A stretch of 64,000 nucleotides of DNA from the NCBI GenBank assembly GCA_039519185.1, contig CM076846.1, positions 183,691,068 to 183,755,067 on the forward strand, given 5' to 3'. The notes below the pieces were generated by a model. That model had not been told where the DNA came from. It worked only from the letters and a program-made list of their open reading frames with translations, and ran no database searches. This DNA comes from Astragalus membranaceus. Lineage: Eukaryota > Streptophyta > Magnoliopsida > Fabales > Fabaceae. Below, in pieces: positions 43,538 through 56,183 of the stretch. The translations under genes were made by a program, and so were the position numbers. How positions within the stretch are numbered: the stretch's first letter is position 1; the number at the start of each line of letters is the position of its first letter.

Positions 43538-45947
43538 AACGGGCCGATGTGGTCAACCTCTTCTTCAACTCATTGAAGCTCTCCTCACAGCGAGCATCCC
43601 ACACAAATGCTTTTCCCTTACACGTCAATTGAGTCAACGGAAGGGCCAACTTCGAGAAACCTTCAATAAACCTCCTGTAATAACCAGCTAATCCCAAGAA
43701 GCTTCTAATCTCTGTAACTGACCTTGGGCTCTCCCATTGGGACACAGCATCAACTTTGGCTGGGTCCACAGCTATACCATTACCAGAGATAATATGACCA
43801 AGGAAACCTACTTCATTCAGCCAAAACTCACACTTAGACAATTTTGCATACAATTTCTTTTCTTTCAACACTTCTAGCACTAACCTCAAATGTTCTGCGT
43901 GCTCCTCTTCTGTTTTAGAATACACCAGAATGTCGTCAATAAACACAACTACAAACCGATCCAAGTAACTATGGAAGGTACGATTCATGTACTCCATAAA
44001 CACACCCGGCGCGTTGGTAACACCAAACGGCATAACAGAATACTCATAGTGCCCATATCTCGTTCTGAAAGCGGTTTTCTGAATGTCTTCATCCTTCACC
44101 TTGATCTGGTGGTAACCCGACCTCAAATCGATTTTACTAAACACCTTAGCACCTACCAACTGGTCCATCAGATCATCAATTCTGGGAAGCGGATACCTGT
44201 TCTTTATTGTCACTTTGTTCAATTGCCTATAATCGACACAAAGTCTCATACTCCCGTCCTTCTTTTTCACTAACAATACCGGAGCACCCCACGGCGACAC
44301 ACTTGGCCTTACAAATTTCTTCTCAAGTAAATCTTCTAATTGCTTTTTCAATTCAGACAACTCTGAGGCTGACATCCGGTACGGGGCCATAGACACAGGC
44401 CTAGTACCAGGTATAAGATCAATAGCAAACTCAACCTCCCTCTCTGGCGGAACACTTGGAATTTCATCCGGGAACACTTCGGGAAATTCACACACTACCT
44501 GAACCCCTTCAATGATCGCCTGATTCTCAGCAGACAAAGACGCCATCAAAGCAAACAGATGAACTCCTTCCTTCATTACCTTATGCAAATGACCAGCAGG
44601 CAACAAAACAGATTCTTCTTCCTCAGGAGGAAGGAAACTCACAGATCTTCGGGAACAATTAATATGTACATGGTTATATACTAACCAGTCCATACCAAGA
44701 ATGACATCCAACCCTCCCAACGGCAAACAAATAAGATCAACAAGAAAATCTCTGCCGAAGATTAACAGAGGGCACTTAGCACACACAAGAGAGGTAGTTA
44801 CTGAACCCTTAGCTGGAGTGTCAATAACCATCTCCCTCATCATAGAAGATAAAACAAGGTCCAATTTCTCAGCACACAAAGCAGCAATAAATGAATGCGT
44901 AGCACCAGTATCTATAATAGCAATCAAAGGAATACCATTAATAAAACATGTACCTCTAATCTCATTAGTATCCTCTGATCCTGCGAGAGCAAACACTTTT
45001 CCATGGGACTTCTCTTTCTTCGGCTTAGTACACTTAGTACTAATATGACCTGATTCTCCACAGTTGTAGCACACCACATCCCTTTTCTCACATTTCGCAG
45101 CCACATGACCTTCTTTACCGCACTTGAAACATTTATTATCCGAGCAGTCAAAACTCTTGTGACCCGGCTTGCCACACCTGTAGCACACAACCTTCGCAGG
45201 GGCATCTCCCCCACTTGTTTTCTTATTATCAGCATACCTCTGCTTACCCTTACCAGCATGCACCTCATATGGCTTACCCCGATTCTGAAATTTACCCCTC
45301 AGATCTCTCATGACCTTAGAATGAGCATTACTATCATCCTCATATATCCTGCAACTGTCGATCAAATCAGCGAATACCCGAATCTTCTGGTACCCTACAG
45401 CTTTCTTGATATCAGCCCTCAGTCCATTCTCAAACTTAATACACTTTGAGAACTCAGAATCAGCATCAGCATAATGGGGATAAAACTTGGCCAATTCAGT
45501 GAACTTGGCAGCATACTCTGTCACTGACATGCTTCCTTGCTTCAGCTCAAGGAATTCTATTTCTTTCTTACCCCTCACATCTTCAGGAAAATACTTCCGC
45601 AAGAACTCTCTACGGAATACAGCCCAAGTTATTTCTTCATTAGCAGTTTCCAATCTCTGCCTCACTTCCATCCACCAGTCATCAGCTTCCTCTGCCAGCG
45701 TATGGGTACCATACCTGACCTTCTGCGCATCATTACAATCCATGACCCGAAATATCCTTTCAATCTCTTTCAGCCATGCCAGAGCACCATCTGGATTATA
45801 CTTGCCCTTAAAGACAGGTGGATTCTCTCTCTGGAACGTGGCCAAACTGCGAGTCCCAGCATTTTCAGCACCATTTTGCTGGTTCCCAACAGCCTGAGCC
45901 ATAGCCTGCAAAGCAGCAGCAAGAGCAGCGTCGTTCCTCCCAGCCAT
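43518..45947 (-). CDS. E Gag, protease and reverse transcriptase
   Basis: 809 codons from MAGRNDAAL, about 105 bases downstream of the primer site. The Gag core spans about residues 35-210. Three CCHC zinc knuckles follow (255-268, 273-286, 293-306), which is more than the single knuckle usual in chromoviruses. The protease active site is DTGATHS at 346-352. Reverse transcriptase spans about 520-760 with the catalytic FIDD at 669-672, preceded by MPFGVTNAP. The last dozen residues are out of frame: after LKKRLTT one extra base shifts translation, and a TGA follows at 43518. Without that insertion the frame would run straight on into RNase H, as expected for a single gag-pol polyprotein of this clade. 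No other stop or shift is seen. Confidence 0.95.
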   Translation of the reverse strand: MAGRNDAALAAALQAMAQAVGNQQNGAENAGTRSLATFQRENPPVFKGKYNPDGALAWLKEIERIFRVMDCNDAQKVRYGTHTLAEEADDWWMEVRQRLETANEEITWAVFRREFLRKYFPEDVRGKKEIEFLELKQGSMSVTEYAAKFTELAKFYPHYADADSEFSKCIKFENGLRADIKKAVGYQKIRVFADLIDSCRIYEDDSNAHSKVMRDLRGKFQNRGKPYEVHAGKGKQRYADNKKTSGGDAPAKVVCYRCGKPGHKSFDCSDNKCFKCGKEGHVAAKCEKRDVVCYNCGESGHISTKCTKPKKEKSHGKVFALAGSEDTNEIRGTCFINGIPLIAIIDTGATHSFIAALCAEKLDLVLSSMMREMVIDTPAKGSVTTSLVCAKCPLLIFGRDFLVDLICLPLGGLDVILGMDWLVYNHVHINCSRRSVSFLPPEEEESVLLPAGHLHKVMKEGVHLFALMASLSAENQAIIEGVQVVCEFPEVFPDEIPSVPPEREVEFAIDLIPGTRPVSMAPYRMSASELSELKKQLEDLLEKKFVRPSVSPWGAPVLLVKKKDGSMRLCVDYRQLNKVTIKNRYPLPRIDDLMDQLVGAKVFSKIDLRSGYHQIKVKDEDIQKTAFRTRYGHYEYSVMPFGVTNAPGVFMEYMNRTFHSYLDRFVVVFIDDILVYSKTEEEHAEHLRLVLEVLKEKKLYAKLSKCEFWLNEVGFLGHIISGNGIAVDPAKVDAVSQWESPRSVTEIRSFLGLAGYYRRFIEGFSKLALPLTQLTCKGKAFVWDARCEESFNELKKRLTTSARFDFACS

Positions 45948-46050
45948 TTCAAACTATCACTGCAGCACAAACAGAAATTTAGAACTAATCTAACAATTCT
46001 ATTTGTCATAAGACACTATGACAGGACGACTTGGCCGGACAGACCGAACT

Positions 46051-46062
46051 GCTCTGATACCA
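46051..46062 (-). promoter_or_regulatory. Primer binding site of E
   Basis: Minus strand TGGTATCAGAGC (initiator tRNA-Met type), four bases (TTAG) from the 5' LTR. Confidence 0.95.
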
Positions 46063-46066
46063 CTAA

Positions 46067-48575
46067 TGTAACACCCCTTTTCTAATAACCTCACTTTTTA
46101 ATAAAATCAGAGTCTCTTTTTTTTTTGAAAACAATTAAAGTGAGTGCTACACTTACTCCATAAAAATCAAGATACATAACACCATAAGAAAAAGTTTAGT
46201 TCACATCAACTAAATCCAATCACCACCAGCAGCGGAATAATAATGAGTTCTAAAATTTAAAACCAATACATCACCAATAAAATCTAACAGTTTTAGGAAA
46301 AATAATGCATAGACATAGGACACCCCCCCCCTGGTGCTACGTATCAGAGCGTGACACTTCCTACCAGACGAAGGCATAAAGAAATCCTTCACTCGTTATT
46401 ACCTGCACGTTGCCGACATAAGAAGCAACATAAAAGCAGTAGGGTGAGTCTCTTTTCATAATTAATAACATATGGGAATTAAGCACTGCATAGGAAAAAG
46501 GAAACCAGGCACACCAACTCACAACAATGGGAACAATCACATCAGCATTCTATTTCCAAGCAGCACTATACAATATATGATTATGCATGTAATGCAACCC
46601 AAAACTCCACGGGTACATGCATGTCGGATCCGTCACCAAATACAAATAGGCCGTAGCCTCTGCTCACCAAATTAAATTAGGCCGTAGCCTCTGCTCACCA
46701 ATAATGCACATGTTTCATGAGATGCTATGAGAATGCATCACAACACACCAAGTCCAATCAATTCACCATTTTAAATTCATATTATCACCATAGTACATTA
46801 ATCAACTCACCAAGTTAAAATTAGGCCGAAGCCTCTGCTCACCAATCTCACCTCATCACACTCACCAATTCAGCTCACCACTCACACCAACACCAACTCA
46901 AATGGACCAACTTAGGACATTGACACGACATAGGGAAAGTGGGTAAAAATAGCCATTTGGACACTTGAACACCATCAGCCCAGAAACACCAGTAAAATAA
47001 TTTATTTTTGCATAAAATTGAGACCATTGGATAGACACTGAAATTAGCTTCGAAACGCATTTTGAACCGTTAAATTTGGATAACCGAGTCAAAAGTTACA
47101 TTAAAAACAAAATAGGAGAAATATTTAGACATCCTGGAAACTGGCGCATGGGCGCTGGGCGCCCAGGAGAGGCAACACGCACAGGCGCATGGGCACTTGG
47201 CGCCCAGGAACAACACGCGCACAGGCGCTAGGCGCTTGGCGCCCAGGAACAACAGCGCGCATAGGCGCTAGGCGCCCAGGGGAACAACACGCGCACAGGC
47301 GCTAGGCGCCCAGCACAGCAACACGGCGCCCAGGCACTAGGCGCCTAAGGCCAACATGCAACAAAATTTATTTTTCTTCGAAATTGATTTTACACGAGCC
47401 AAATGCTCAGAACATGAAAATCCAATAAAAATTTCACCAAAAACTGAACATCATTTTTGGCGCCCATGCACTAGGCACCTAGTGAAAATACGCAACTCAA
47501 CTATTTTGTTGCCCAAAATTATTTTTCATGAGCCATTTTACCTGAATATGAAAACCTGAAAACAATTTTTACAAAACTATCACCAAGGCATTGGGGCCCT
47601 TGGCGCCCAAGACTCAAGCAACACGCGCCAAAACTGGCAGCACAGTGACACAGAATGGCAACACAGGGGCAACGGTCACAGCAACACAGTGACACAGAAT
47701 GGCAACACAGGCAACAGAATTTTGGAAAACTGGCGCAGCACACTGCTGGGCGCCTGGCGCCCATGACTAAGGCGCAACACTGAAAATTCCAGCAACATGC
47801 ATATAGCGCCCAAGGCGCCTAGGGGCTCCCAAACAGAATTTTTTTCACTTTCATTCACCAAAATACATTCACCAAAACGCTCAATTACATGTATATTACT
47901 ATAGTGTCACCGTGATTCTCAATTTCACCAAATAATCACCAAATAATCATATATTCAAACATATGGTCTCCAATTCGCATTTAGCAACAATTTAACATCA
48001 ATCATGCGATTTTCAACATAGCAATTCAATCATCAAGCATCTCAATATTATGAATTAATCATTAACATCACAAATCATTCATAGAACTAACCTAGAACCC
48101 TAACCCTAGGCAATCACAATTCGCATAAATTATTAAGAACAAAAAGAGGACCCCCCCTAACCTTATGGAAGTCGAATTATTAGCCAAGCTCCAAGGGAAA
48201 AATGCAAGTCACCAACAAGCCTTCTCCTCTCCCCTAAGTGCTTCGCCCTCTCTTCTTCTTCTCCTCTACCCTTCGCAACTCTTCTCTTCTCACTCTCTCT
48301 TACGTTTCTTTTTTTTTTTCTTTCTTTTCAATAGAGTAGCAAAATGAATACTAACCCCAAGACCCCTTGTGAGTCGACTCCTATGACAAGGAAATGGGCC
48401 ACGGGCTTAATTGTGGATCACGGGCCCTTGCTCGCACCACTCAATTCGTGACAACGCCTCCTAATAAAATAAAATAAAATAATTAAACCTTGAATTATTT
48501 AATTAAATTAAATAAATATTGTAAGCCTTAAATAACTTAATTAAATAAATAATTAAATTATTTTGGGGCGTTACA
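46067..48575 (-). repeat. 5' LTR of E (2509 bp), full length
   Basis: Contains the block missing from the 3' LTR (about 46319-46914), which holds CTACGTATCAGAGC, CCTGCACGTTGCC, a 'GGGTACATGCATG' motif and repeats of TAGGCCGTAGCCTCTGCTCA at about 46645-46850. These motifs have counterparts in the B and C LTRs, so the block is ancestral and its absence in the 3' LTR is a deletion. Confidence 0.93.
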
Positions 48576-48580
48576 AATGC
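48576..48580. repeat. Target site duplication of E, right copy (AATGC)
   Basis: Matches 39661-39665. Confidence 0.96.
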
Positions 48581-50221
48581 AATGGATGAATCGTCAACTC
48601 TCAGTAAGCAGGAAACTAAATGGTGCCAACCCTCAATAAGCTAGCGGAAAGCAATAAAGAAAGCAATAAAAAGGGAAGCAAAAAGGGTGCCGGCCCTCGT
48701 TAAGCCGGCGACGGAGGCTGCCTAAAGCCTTTTAACGAATCGCGAATGATCCGAGCTTGCGCTTGGGCCTGGGAGCACGTGGGCTCCAAAGGGGTGGTCT
48801 TGCGAGCGACCAGGGGAGGGTACTATATCAAGTCTGGATCTCGATATTTCCCTAGGACTGCGCCATGTTTTAGGCTAACACAGCTATCCTCTTCGACTGG
48901 ACCTATTGAGGTCAGGGGGACTTACCTGCAGCTCGAATACAAGGTGAAGTCAATCTTGCTGGGGACACGTGGGTCCAGAGGGGATTCCAAAATCCAGTTG
49001 GTTTCCTTTAGTCGGTCAATGCTTCCACACCGATCCAGGATGCCTGCTCAGGTTAGCGGACTTTTCTTCAGCTTTCTCTTGATCGATGATCAATACCATT
49101 GCACTGATCCAGGATGTCTGCTCAGGCTAGCGGACCTTTCTTCAACTTGCTCTGATTGATGATCAGTGTCATTTCACTGATCCAGGATGTCTGCTCAGGT
49201 TAGCGGACCTTTCTTCAGCTTGCTCTGATTGATGATCAATGCCATTGCACTGATCCAGGACACCTGCACACGTTAGCAGATGCAAGACATGGTGCATGGA
49301 ATATGAATGCATGCTATGCAAAGTCCGTTATGCGAATGCATGTCATGTGAGTGCATGCGATGTGATGATTTAGTGGAATGATGAATGCAATGGGATGCTA
49401 TTCTTGATTCTTCATTTCTTTTGTCAGCTTTCTTTTTTCTGACTGTTTGTTTTTTCTTGGCTTTTCATTCTTTGATCAGCTTTCTTTTTCTGATCTCTTG
49501 TTTTTTCTTTTGCTCTTTTGCTCTTTTGGCTTATTTTTGCTGGTTCAGCCAACCCGCGACACTCATGGCACGAGACTGAGGAACCCACTGGAGTTGCGGG
49601 GCTCATGGGCCGAGTGCATGTTGGCTTTGACTTCGCCGTTTGAAGCAATCGTGAGTGCAATCACTTTCTCTTGCATGATTAACTGGTTTTGGGGAATTGC
49701 TTTTTTCCGCGACCTTTAGGGACTTTGCAATAATTGTAATGCTCCGTGATTTATGCACATGTTTTACAGGTCATCATCACCATCATTATAAAACGTTTAT
49801 TTTGAGCAAAAAAAGCAGAAAATAAAAGAGTGAACAGATATGAGAAAGTTGAACTTTATTAATGTGGAAACCGGTCGCACAAGAAGTTACGCCGATTGTT
49901 TATTACACTTGAAAGTTTAAACTATAAAAAGACACGAAAAAAGAGAGAAGTTAAATTCTGACTGTCCGTCTCTGTGGAACAGTGCTAAACATTTATGTCC
50001 TTGACCTTGATCACTCCCTCATCCAAGTCTTCAGGGGAGTTGTATGCCTTTCTTTACTTTTCATGCCCAAGTTTTCTGACCCTAATTTTTGCCTGGATCG
50101 CCCTTTGCGGGTTTTCAATCCACCGGGTCGCTCTGATTTTGCCTAGGCCGCCCTTTCGGGTTTTCAACCTAGCGAGCTAACTCTTACTTGGCTTGTCTTT
50201 CTCTTTTTTCGTCTATTTCTT
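48581..50221 (-). other. D3 3' untranslated region, right of E
   Basis: Same content as in D1: 73-bp tandem repeat (about 49032-49262), ATGCATG-rich stretch and a T-rich stretch. No gene seen. Confidence 0.8.
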
Positions 50222-52352
50222 TCAGGCATAATACTTCTTCACTTGATCGGAATTGACTGGGTTCCTTAAATCCTCTCCGTCCATGTTCGTGAGTATCAGT
50301 GCTCCTCCAGAAAAGGCTTTCTTGACCACATACGAGCCGTCATAAGTGGGTGTCCATTTCCCTCGGGGATCAGTCTGGATGGGCAAGATCTTCTTAAGCA
50401 CCAAATCTCCCTGCTTGAATTCACGGTGCCGGACTTTCTTGTCAAAAGCAGCTTCTCATTCTCTGTTGGTACAGCTGCCCATGACACAAAGCTGCAATTC
50501 TTTTTTCCTCAATGAGGTTTAGCTGATCCAGACGAGCCTGCACCCACTCTGCTTCTTCCAGTTTAGCTTCCATGAGTACCCGTAGGGATGGTATCTCAAC
50601 CTCGATTGGGAGGACCGCCTCTGACCCGTATACCAGAGAGAAAGGAGTTTCCCCAGTTGAGGTACGCACTGAAGTACGATAGCCATGCAAAGCAAAGGGA
50701 AGCATTTCATGCCAATCCTTGTATGTGACCACCATTTTTTGCACAATCTTTTTGATGTTCTTGTTAGCTGCCTCCACTGCTCCATTCATCTTGGGCCGAT
50801 AGGGGGGAGAATTATGATGCTGAATTTTGAACTCTGCGCACAGGTCCTTCATCATTTTGCTATTCAGATTGCTGCCGTTATCAGTGATGATCTTGTTAGG
50901 AAGACCATAACGGCAAATCAGATCCTTCTTCACAAGTTTGGCAACCACTGAACTGGTTACACTGGAGTATGAGGCAGCTTCAACCCACTTCATGAAATAG
51001 TCAATGGCGACCAAGATGAAGTGATGCCCATTTGATGCTTTGGGTTCAATGGGACCGATGACATCCATTCCCCACATCGAAAACGGCCAGGATGTAGTCA
51101 GAACATTCAATTTGGCAGGCGGCACATGAATGTGGTCAGCGTAGATTTGGCACTTGTGGCACTTGTGGCACTTTCGGACAAAGTTGTAGCAGTCACCTTC
51201 CATCTGCAACCAGTAATAGCCCGCCCTTAAAATCTGTCTAGACATAGTATGCGCACTGGAATGAGTTTCGAATGAGCCCTCGTGTACATCTTTCATGATT
51301 CTTTCAGCTTCTTCTTTAGCAACAAACCTTAAGAGGACCATGTCATAATTCCTTTTGTAGAGAACCTCACCGCTGAGGAAGAAATTCCTTGACAGTCGCC
51401 GAAGAGTTCTCTTGTCATTTTCAGATGCCCCAGGAGGGTATTCTCTGCTGATGATGTACTGTTTTGTATCATGATACCAAGGCTTGTCATCCGGCTCTTC
51501 ATCTATGGCTGTGCAGTAGTGATGCGCAGGTAGACTCCGGTGCTGGATTGTGACATGAGTCAAGCTTTTATCACAATTGATATTGAACATGGATGATAAA
51601 GTTGCCAATGCATCAGCCATCTGGTTTTCGCTTCGAGGGATGTGTTTGAAAGTGATTTCTTCAAAAGACTCCATCAACTCTTGCACATAAACACAATAAG
51701 GAATCAGTTTGGGATCTCTGGTCTCCCAATCGCCTCTTACTTGATGAATAACCAGGGCTGAATCTCCATACACATATAGCCTTTTAACTTTCCATTCTAG
51801 GGCTGCTTGAATACCCAAGATGCACGCTTCATACTCTGCTATGTTGTTTGTGACATAGAAGCTCAACCTTGCAGTGACAGGAACGAAGCGATTGTCAGGA
51901 GATATTAACACAGCACCTGCCCCATGCCCCCATACATTTGACGCACCGTCGAAGATCATTCTCCACCTTTCACTTTCTTGGGACTTCCCCTCATCAAACA
52001 GTGCCATGATATCTTCATCAGGAAAATCATGCTGCATTGGTTGGTAGTCTGGAATCGGCTGACATGCCAAATACTCAGAAAGTGCACTACCTTTAACTGC
52101 TTTTTGTGTGACATACAGGATATCGTATTCTGATAATTGCATCTGCCAACGGGCAATTCGTCCTGTAAGAGCTGGCTTCTCAAATATGTACTTGATTGGA
52201 TCCATTTTTGACACCAACCAAGTGGTGTGACTCAGCATGTACTGCCTTAAACGGTGAGCAGCCCAAACTAGAGCACAACAAGTCTTTTTCAACATAGAAT
52301 ATCTTGTCTCACAATCGGTGAACTTTTTGCGCAGATAGTATATGGCATGCTC
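50222..52352 (-). pseudogene. D3 pol remainder: RNase H, archaeal-type RNase H, integrase; no RT
   Basis: Same domain order and catalytic residues as D1, with the same duplicated zinc-finger triplet and the same missing reverse transcriptase. It is open from the Met at 52295 to 50442. There one extra base (AGCAGCTT versus AGCTGTT in D1, near 50448-50452) shifts the frame; the last 60 codons continue at 50222-50404. The second RNase H and integrase core are otherwise complete. Confidence 0.88.
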
Positions 52353-52697
52353 CTGAGTTCTGGAGGAGCTACCCAGTCTTCCTCAACATCCCCCTCAGCT
52401 TGATTAATAGGGTGATCAAAGTCAAAATATGGACTGTTGGCACTGTTATTTTGGGAGACAATTGCTGTGGATCTGCATTTTGCCGAAGCGAAAAAGCATA
52501 ATGAAAGGCGAGACAAGCAAGCAAACAATAATAAAGCGAGGAAAAGACACATGAAATGAAAAGGATTGATTTTTATTGATTGAAATTCAAAAACAACGTT
52601 TTTATTAATGATGATGATTCTGAAAATAAAAACATGCTCGCCCCTAACAACGCGTCCTATGGCCTTGGGCAGAGCCACGGGGTTGCATTACAAATGA
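52353..52697 (-). other. D3 probable intron and RT-deletion junction
   Basis: Matches D1 23751-24094. Predicted donor GT at 52701-52700 and acceptor AG ending at 52473. The deletion junction (PPEL to EHAIYYL) lies at about 52350-52357, at the same base as in D1 as far as can be read. Confidence 0.6.
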
Positions 52698-54035
52698 TTA
52701 CTTTAAATTAAAAGTCACAGGAAGATCAGCAGCCTTCCAATTCTTTAATTTTTCACTGGCACCGCAGCGTCGAACCAAACTTGCGCCACCCTCTTCAGAC
52801 TCAGAACCATCCTTGATGACAGCAACTTGATTGGGATCCAACAAACCAGCACTCACAAAACTTTGACTGACGTCGCAAATTGGAATCCTCTGGGGCCATG
52901 GATCCTGGCCTTTGGACTTGGCCAACCAACTGCCCCTTCGTTCATCTGCCATTTTTCTTCTTTCTTCCTCACTTGGGGTGTATCCCAGCCCGCAACGGTC
53001 TTTGTTTTCCTTCAGTTGAATGGGAGCTAGAATTCCTTGACCAAACTTTCCCAAGCCAGAACCAACCTTATATCCTTGGGCTAACATGATCTTAGCAACC
53101 ATCTCCTCCTCCTTGGTCCTCTCAAATACTACATTGGCGATCTCCAAAGACTGAAAGGCTGTTTCCAAAGACTCTTCGGCAGCTTCCACATATTTGAACT
53201 CTGATGGCTTATTAACCAGAGTCTCTTCCTCACCAAATACTACCACGACCTGGCCGTCAACCACGAATTTGACCCGCTGGTGTAAAGAAGAAGGGATTGC
53301 TCCAGCCATATGGATCCATGGTCGGCCCAGCAAACAACTGTATGAGGACGTAATATCCATGATTTGGAAATTGATGTAGAAAACTTCGGGACCAATCTGG
53401 ATGGGAAATTCCATTTCCCCCAGAACTTCCTTTTTGACCCATCAAAGGCCCGCACCAGTGTCGAACTCGGCTTCATGTAGGACCAATCAACGTCTAACTT
53501 ATCCATAGTTGACTTCGGCATCACGTTCAATGAAGACCCATTGTCAATTAGTATTCTGGCCAGCACATAGTCTCCACACTTTACCGAGATGTGCAGAGCT
53601 TGATTGTGTTCTTTTCCGCTTGAAGGCAACTCATCATCGGCAAATGTTAGGTGATTTGCAGCCACTATATTCCCCACAATCCCATCAAACTGACTCACTG
53701 TGATATCCTCTGCAACATGAGCGTCGTTGAGCACTTTCATCAAAGCTGTTCTGTGTGCTTCCGAGCTAAGCAACAATGATAGCATGGATATCTTGGATGG
53801 AGTTTGCTTTAACTGATCAACCACTCGATAATCACTCTGCCGGACGATCTTCAAGAATTCATCTACTTCTTTTTCCGTCACTTTCTCTTGAGCAACCTCT
53901 GGCTCTTTTCCTTTTTCCTTACGGCCCCTCTGTTCGGCCTCCTTGGAAGTTTCAGCTCGGAGAGTCTCAGGAGCATATACTCTTCCGCTTCTTGTGATCC
54001 CACTTGATCCCCCTATGTTGGTTACGGTAGGAGAT
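52698..54035 (-). pseudogene. D3 protease and G-patch-like region, frameshifted
   Basis: Aspartic protease with LIDNGSSLNVMP, then the same one-base deletion as D1 (near 53424-53429), then the GLGKFGQGILAPI segment ending at 52698. It is separated from Gag by a two-base deletion near 54033 (GAGATTGG here, GAGCACTTGG in D1). Confidence 0.85.
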
Positions 54036-56183
54036 TGGGGAGCATTCGACTGTAGATAGTGCAATGTACTTCCACGGAACTGCCTTGTCCGACTTATAGG
54101 GAAAAGGAGCCGGAACTTCAATCACTATTGGTTGGGCGTTTGCCCGCACCAATCTGGGATTGTAATTGTAAGGAATTTCAACAGGTCTTCTGGGTCCTCT
54201 ACTTTTATCAGAATGTAGAGTCAACACTTCTTCTTCAACATCACGGGTTCCTATCTGGACCACACACCGATCCATCAGGTCCTGCAGGATCATCTCAAAG
54301 CTTTCACAATTCCCCACGCACGTGGAGTCAGCACACCCCTCTTCATGGCAACACCCCTTCTTAACCACCCCAACATGGCATAACTCTGAGTAGATAACAC
54401 CCAACGGGGTCTTGATCTTCTGCACATCCTTTACCAAATGCCCAACGGAACTTTCTATAGCATTGGTAGCTGGCCTCTGATGACCTGGCAATGGATTAGT
54501 TGTTGTATTCGGGCTGCTCTGCTTGAACGAGATCCACCCAGCATCTACTAGGTCTTGCACCACATGCTTGAAGGCTTTACATTCCTCCACAGTATGACCG
54601 ACCCCGTTTTCGTGGAAACTGCAGGTAGCATTAGCGTTGTAACTTCTGGGAAATGGCGACTGCAGGGCCTTCATTGGCCGAGTGTTGATCAAGTTCTTGG
54701 AAGTCAAGTGATCAAACAATTCAGTGTATGTCATTGGTATTGGATCAAAACTGATCCGCTTCTTGTACTGATAACCCTGAGCCCTGTGACTGTCACTGCC
54801 TTGCTGGGATGGCACAGGAGCAGAAAATGGAACAGTTTGTGGTGGAGGGGTACCAAAGGATGAACTTCCTCCCGAGATTACATTTGTTTCCCCTTCCTTC
54901 TTCTTCGGGAAATGGGAGTGAGGCTTCTTCTGATTGCTTGAACCACCAGAGCTTCCTGCATTACTGAGGTGATTCGAAATCTTCCCACTTCGGAGACCAT
55001 GCTCAAGTCTTTCCCCGAAGACTATCATATCGGAGAAGCTAGTTGAAACACTTGTAATCAGCCAGTCATAGTAAATTGCTGGCAGAGTTTCCAAGAACGT
55101 GTACACCATTTCTTTTTCAGTCAAAGGAGGTTGGACCTGGGCGGCTAGGCTTCGCCATTTCTGGGCATATTCTTTGAAAGTCTCCCTTTCGCCCTTACTC
55201 ATGTGTTGCAATTGCGACCTGTCCGGAGCCATGTCCATGTTATACTTATATTGTCTCATGAATGCTTCGCACAAATCTTTCCAACAACGGATTTCAGAGG
55301 ATTGAAGTTTCATGTACCAATCTAGAGGAGCTCCAGCCAAACTGTTTTGAAAGCAGTAAATCAGCAGTTTGTCATCATTGGCGTAAGGACCCATTTTTCG
55401 GACAAACATCGTAACATGGCTCTCCGGACAGCCTGTTCCTCTGTATTTGTCCACTTCGGGAGCTTTGAACTTTGGTGGCAAAACCAAATCTGGGACTAAA
55501 CACAGCTCACGAGCTTCCTTGGCTCTGACACCAACACCCTCCATTGCCTTTACTCTTTCTTCAAGTGCACGAATCGGGTCATTTGGCTGTGATCCCTCAA
55601 ACATATGTCCTTGGGGGTGACTCCCCATACTGTAATAATACCCTCCAGGCTGAGGAACATTGTGAGGGTGTGCTGCAAGCCCCGGAGTAGGACTGAGCAC
55701 AGCATGAGGACTAGGAGCTTGGATCTGCGGTCCTCCGGTAGCTCCCTCGGACACGGCGGCAGTGACCTGATTAGGCGTAACCATACTGACAGGGATAGGT
55801 CCGACAGTTCGCGGCATGTACCCAGCAGGCATACCCCAAGGATATCTTTGTGAAGTGTATTGATTCGACCCATTCATTCCTGAAGCAAAGACGGGATGAC
55901 TGACCCCGGATCCCGGAGGAACTGTGGCTGATATTGGAAGAGGAAAGAAAGAAGTGACACCATCTGGACCCACGACGGCGACACCTTCAGCAGCTATCCC
56001 ACTCTTTAAACTTTGCAGCATGACCATCATCTCATGCACCTGGGCCTCCATTGCCCCAACCTTATCCTTAAGCACTTGGTTCTCCTGAGCCAGCTGCTCA
56101 GGATTCAGAATTTGTACGCCCAAATCTTCATGTTCTGGATTACTTTCAGTTTCAATCTCTGGATGCCCTTGAGGATCAGCCAT
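54036..56183 (-). CDS. D3 Gag, longer than in D1
   Basis: Starts MADPQGHPE like D1. It reads without stops through the coiled coil, Gag core, the CSFHENGVGHTVEEC finger and a second Cys-rich patch (GCCHEEGCADSTC) to the two-base deletion near 54033, after which about 20 foreign codons lead to a stop at 53967. It shows that the two TAG codons in D1 Gag are later changes. The start is set by its identity with D1 and its position after the leader. Confidence 0.9.

Larger units (their letters stand above)
39666..48575 (-). mobile_element. Element E: near-intact Tekay-type chromovirus
   Basis: An 8910-bp LTR retrotransposon in D3 with a perfect AATGC duplication, initiator Met primer site, purine tract, and gag, protease, RT, RNase H, integrase and chromodomain in the Ty3/Gypsy order. 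One frameshift separates RT from RNase H. The LTRs (39666-41569 and 46067-48575) differ by roughly ten substitutions by eye over 1.9 kb, plus a ~600-bp deletion in the 3' LTR. It is the youngest insertion in the nest. Confidence 0.95.
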
